The notes below the pieces were generated by a model. That model saw only the letters and a program-made list of their open reading frames with translations, was not told where the DNA came from and did not search any database. Positions 4,965 through 5,784 of a DNA stretch of 5,784 nucleotides are shown one piece after another. Both the position numbers and the translations under genes were made by a program. The stretch comes from Planctomycetota bacterium (lineage in GTDB: Bacteria > Planctomycetota > Phycisphaerae > UBA1845 > Fen-1342). The stretch lies in the NCBI GenBank assembly GCA_030616465.1, contig JAUWXH010000161.1, positions 1 to 5,784 on the forward strand. Reading direction: 5' to 3'. Numbering within the stretch: position 1 is the stretch's first letter; every line of letters starts with the position of its first letter.

Positions 4965-5784
4965 TCAGTTGGCCAGGGCAGGCCGGGCGTGCCTGGCACT
5001 CTTCGGTTCACGCACCCGCTGTTTGCCGGCCGCGGTCTGCTTCAACGGCACAAAGCGGGCGACAAAGAAGAGCCAGGTCAGCCCAACGGCGTACGTGGTG
5101 GTGGGCGAGATCAGGTGGTTGAGCCACGGCTTGGTGGCGCTTTCGATTCTGCCGCCGCTGCCCAGCACGAACAGCAGGATGATGAGCGTGATCCAAACCG
5201 CATCCATCGCGGGTAGACGCCTGCACCGGCCCGCCGTCACGATGATGAACGCCAGCGGCAGCAACATTTGCACGCAGTGGTGCGCCGAGGTTTGCGGCGA
5301 CAGCAGCAGTACGAGCGGGATCGCCGCGCAGACGCACTCCGCCGTGCTCAAATCGCGCTGGCAGAACCACATCCACACACCGGTGACGATGCAGAGCATC
5401 ATGGCGGCGGTCCAGACGATCCACTGAGCGGTACCGAGTCCGAGATCGACCCACGGGATGGAGGCGCCCTCGTGGGTGGGGTGGTCGACGAACAGGCGAT
5501 AGACGAGCCCGCGCAGGCTCAGATTGTTGGGGCTCATAGCGGCATGCTGGTCGGCGGAAAAGCTCTGTAGGCCGTCGAGCCAAGTGCGGGTGGCTTCATA
5601 TCCGGGCCAGATCAATGCGGCTGTGAGCAGGATGGCGATGGCGCCGACGCCGACTGCCGCTGCCTTCCATTTCCCGCGCACCGCGAGCACAGCCAGGTAG
5701 ACGACCGGCGTGACTTTTGCGACGGCCGCCAAGCCGAGCCAGACGCCACCGGCCAGCGGGCGGTTCCGCAGCATGGCGACCGCG
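4965..5784 (-). CDS. GT87-family (DUF2029) integral membrane glycosyltransferase, C-terminal part
   Basis: About 273 C-terminal residues of a polytopic membrane protein; the 5' end lies beyond the window. The Met at 5774 is internal, since the frame continues upstream as AVA-MLRNRPLAGG, which fits a family helix. GT87 enzymes use polyprenyl-phosphate sugars to mannosylate or otherwise glycosylate lipids or glycans on the outer face of the cytoplasmic membrane. Seen: GLAAVAKVTPVVYLAVL, matching the family's conserved GL-A-x-K-x-TP segment; a long loop with SPNNLSLRGLVYRLF, like the family's NQSLRG motif; LLLSPQTSAHHCVQMLLPL, with the conserved SP...HH; about seven hydrophobic segments; and a basic cytoplasmic tail after FVPLKQ. 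The catalytic Asp expected in the first extracytoplasmic loop is outside the window. It is 142 bases upstream of the isomerase-like gene on the same strand, and I see no functional link to xylose use. The family is well supported; donor and acceptor are unknown. Confidence 0.85.
   Translation of the reverse strand, partial: AVAMLRNRPLAGGVWLGLAAVAKVTPVVYLAVLAVRGKWKAAAVGVGAIAILLTAALIWPGYEATRTWLDGLQSFSADQHAAMSPNNLSLRGLVYRLFVDHPTHEGASIPWVDLGLGTAQWIVWTAAMMLCIVTGVWMWFCQRDLSTAECVCAAIPLVLLLSPQTSAHHCVQMLLPLAFIIVTAGRCRRLPAMDAVWITLIILLFVLGSGGRIESATKPWLNHLISPTTTYAVGLTWLFFVARFVPLKQTAAGKQRVREPKSARHARPALAN

Overview
The window is GC-rich bacterial DNA. Every gene I accept lies on the minus strand, so the biological order runs from high to low coordinates: the 3' part of a GT87-type membrane glycosyltransferase (5784-4965), a complete xylose-isomerase-like TIM-barrel enzyme (4822-3677), a non-coding gap with strong hairpins (3676-3360), an HNH nuclease-like protein with a helical C-terminal half (3359-2097), a second structured non-coding gap (2096-1756), a short MntA-type nucleotidyltransferase (1742-1452), a 32-codon frame where a HEPN toxin partner would be expected (1455-1357), and xylulokinase xylB, which runs off the left edge (1353-1).

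The gene content suggests a heterotrophic, sugar-using soil or aquatic bacterium. A xylose-isomerase-like enzyme near xylB, a GT87 polytopic glycosyltransferase and long GC-rich spacers would suit Planctomycetota or a related phylum. That is inference; no rRNA or marker gene in the window settles it.

The two metabolic genes make a short pathway: an aldose-ketose isomerase (probably D-xylose to D-xylulose) and a kinase making D-xylulose 5-phosphate for the pentose phosphate pathway. They are separated by about 2.3 kb of accessory-looking DNA. The HNH gene is visibly less GC-rich than its flanks, and the nucleotidyltransferase belongs to a family normally found as the antitoxin half of a HEPN/MNT pair. 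Here the HEPN toxin is missing: the ATG overlapping the antitoxin stop opens only 32 codons, and xylB starts three bases after them. xylB may therefore be co-transcribed with, and translationally coupled to, an orphan antitoxin gene.

The isomerase keeps nearly all class I xylose isomerase metal and catalytic positions but has His where one metal-binding Asp is expected, as in the L-rhamnose isomerase branch, so its substrate is open. I find no tRNA, rRNA, CRISPR array or complete insertion sequence.
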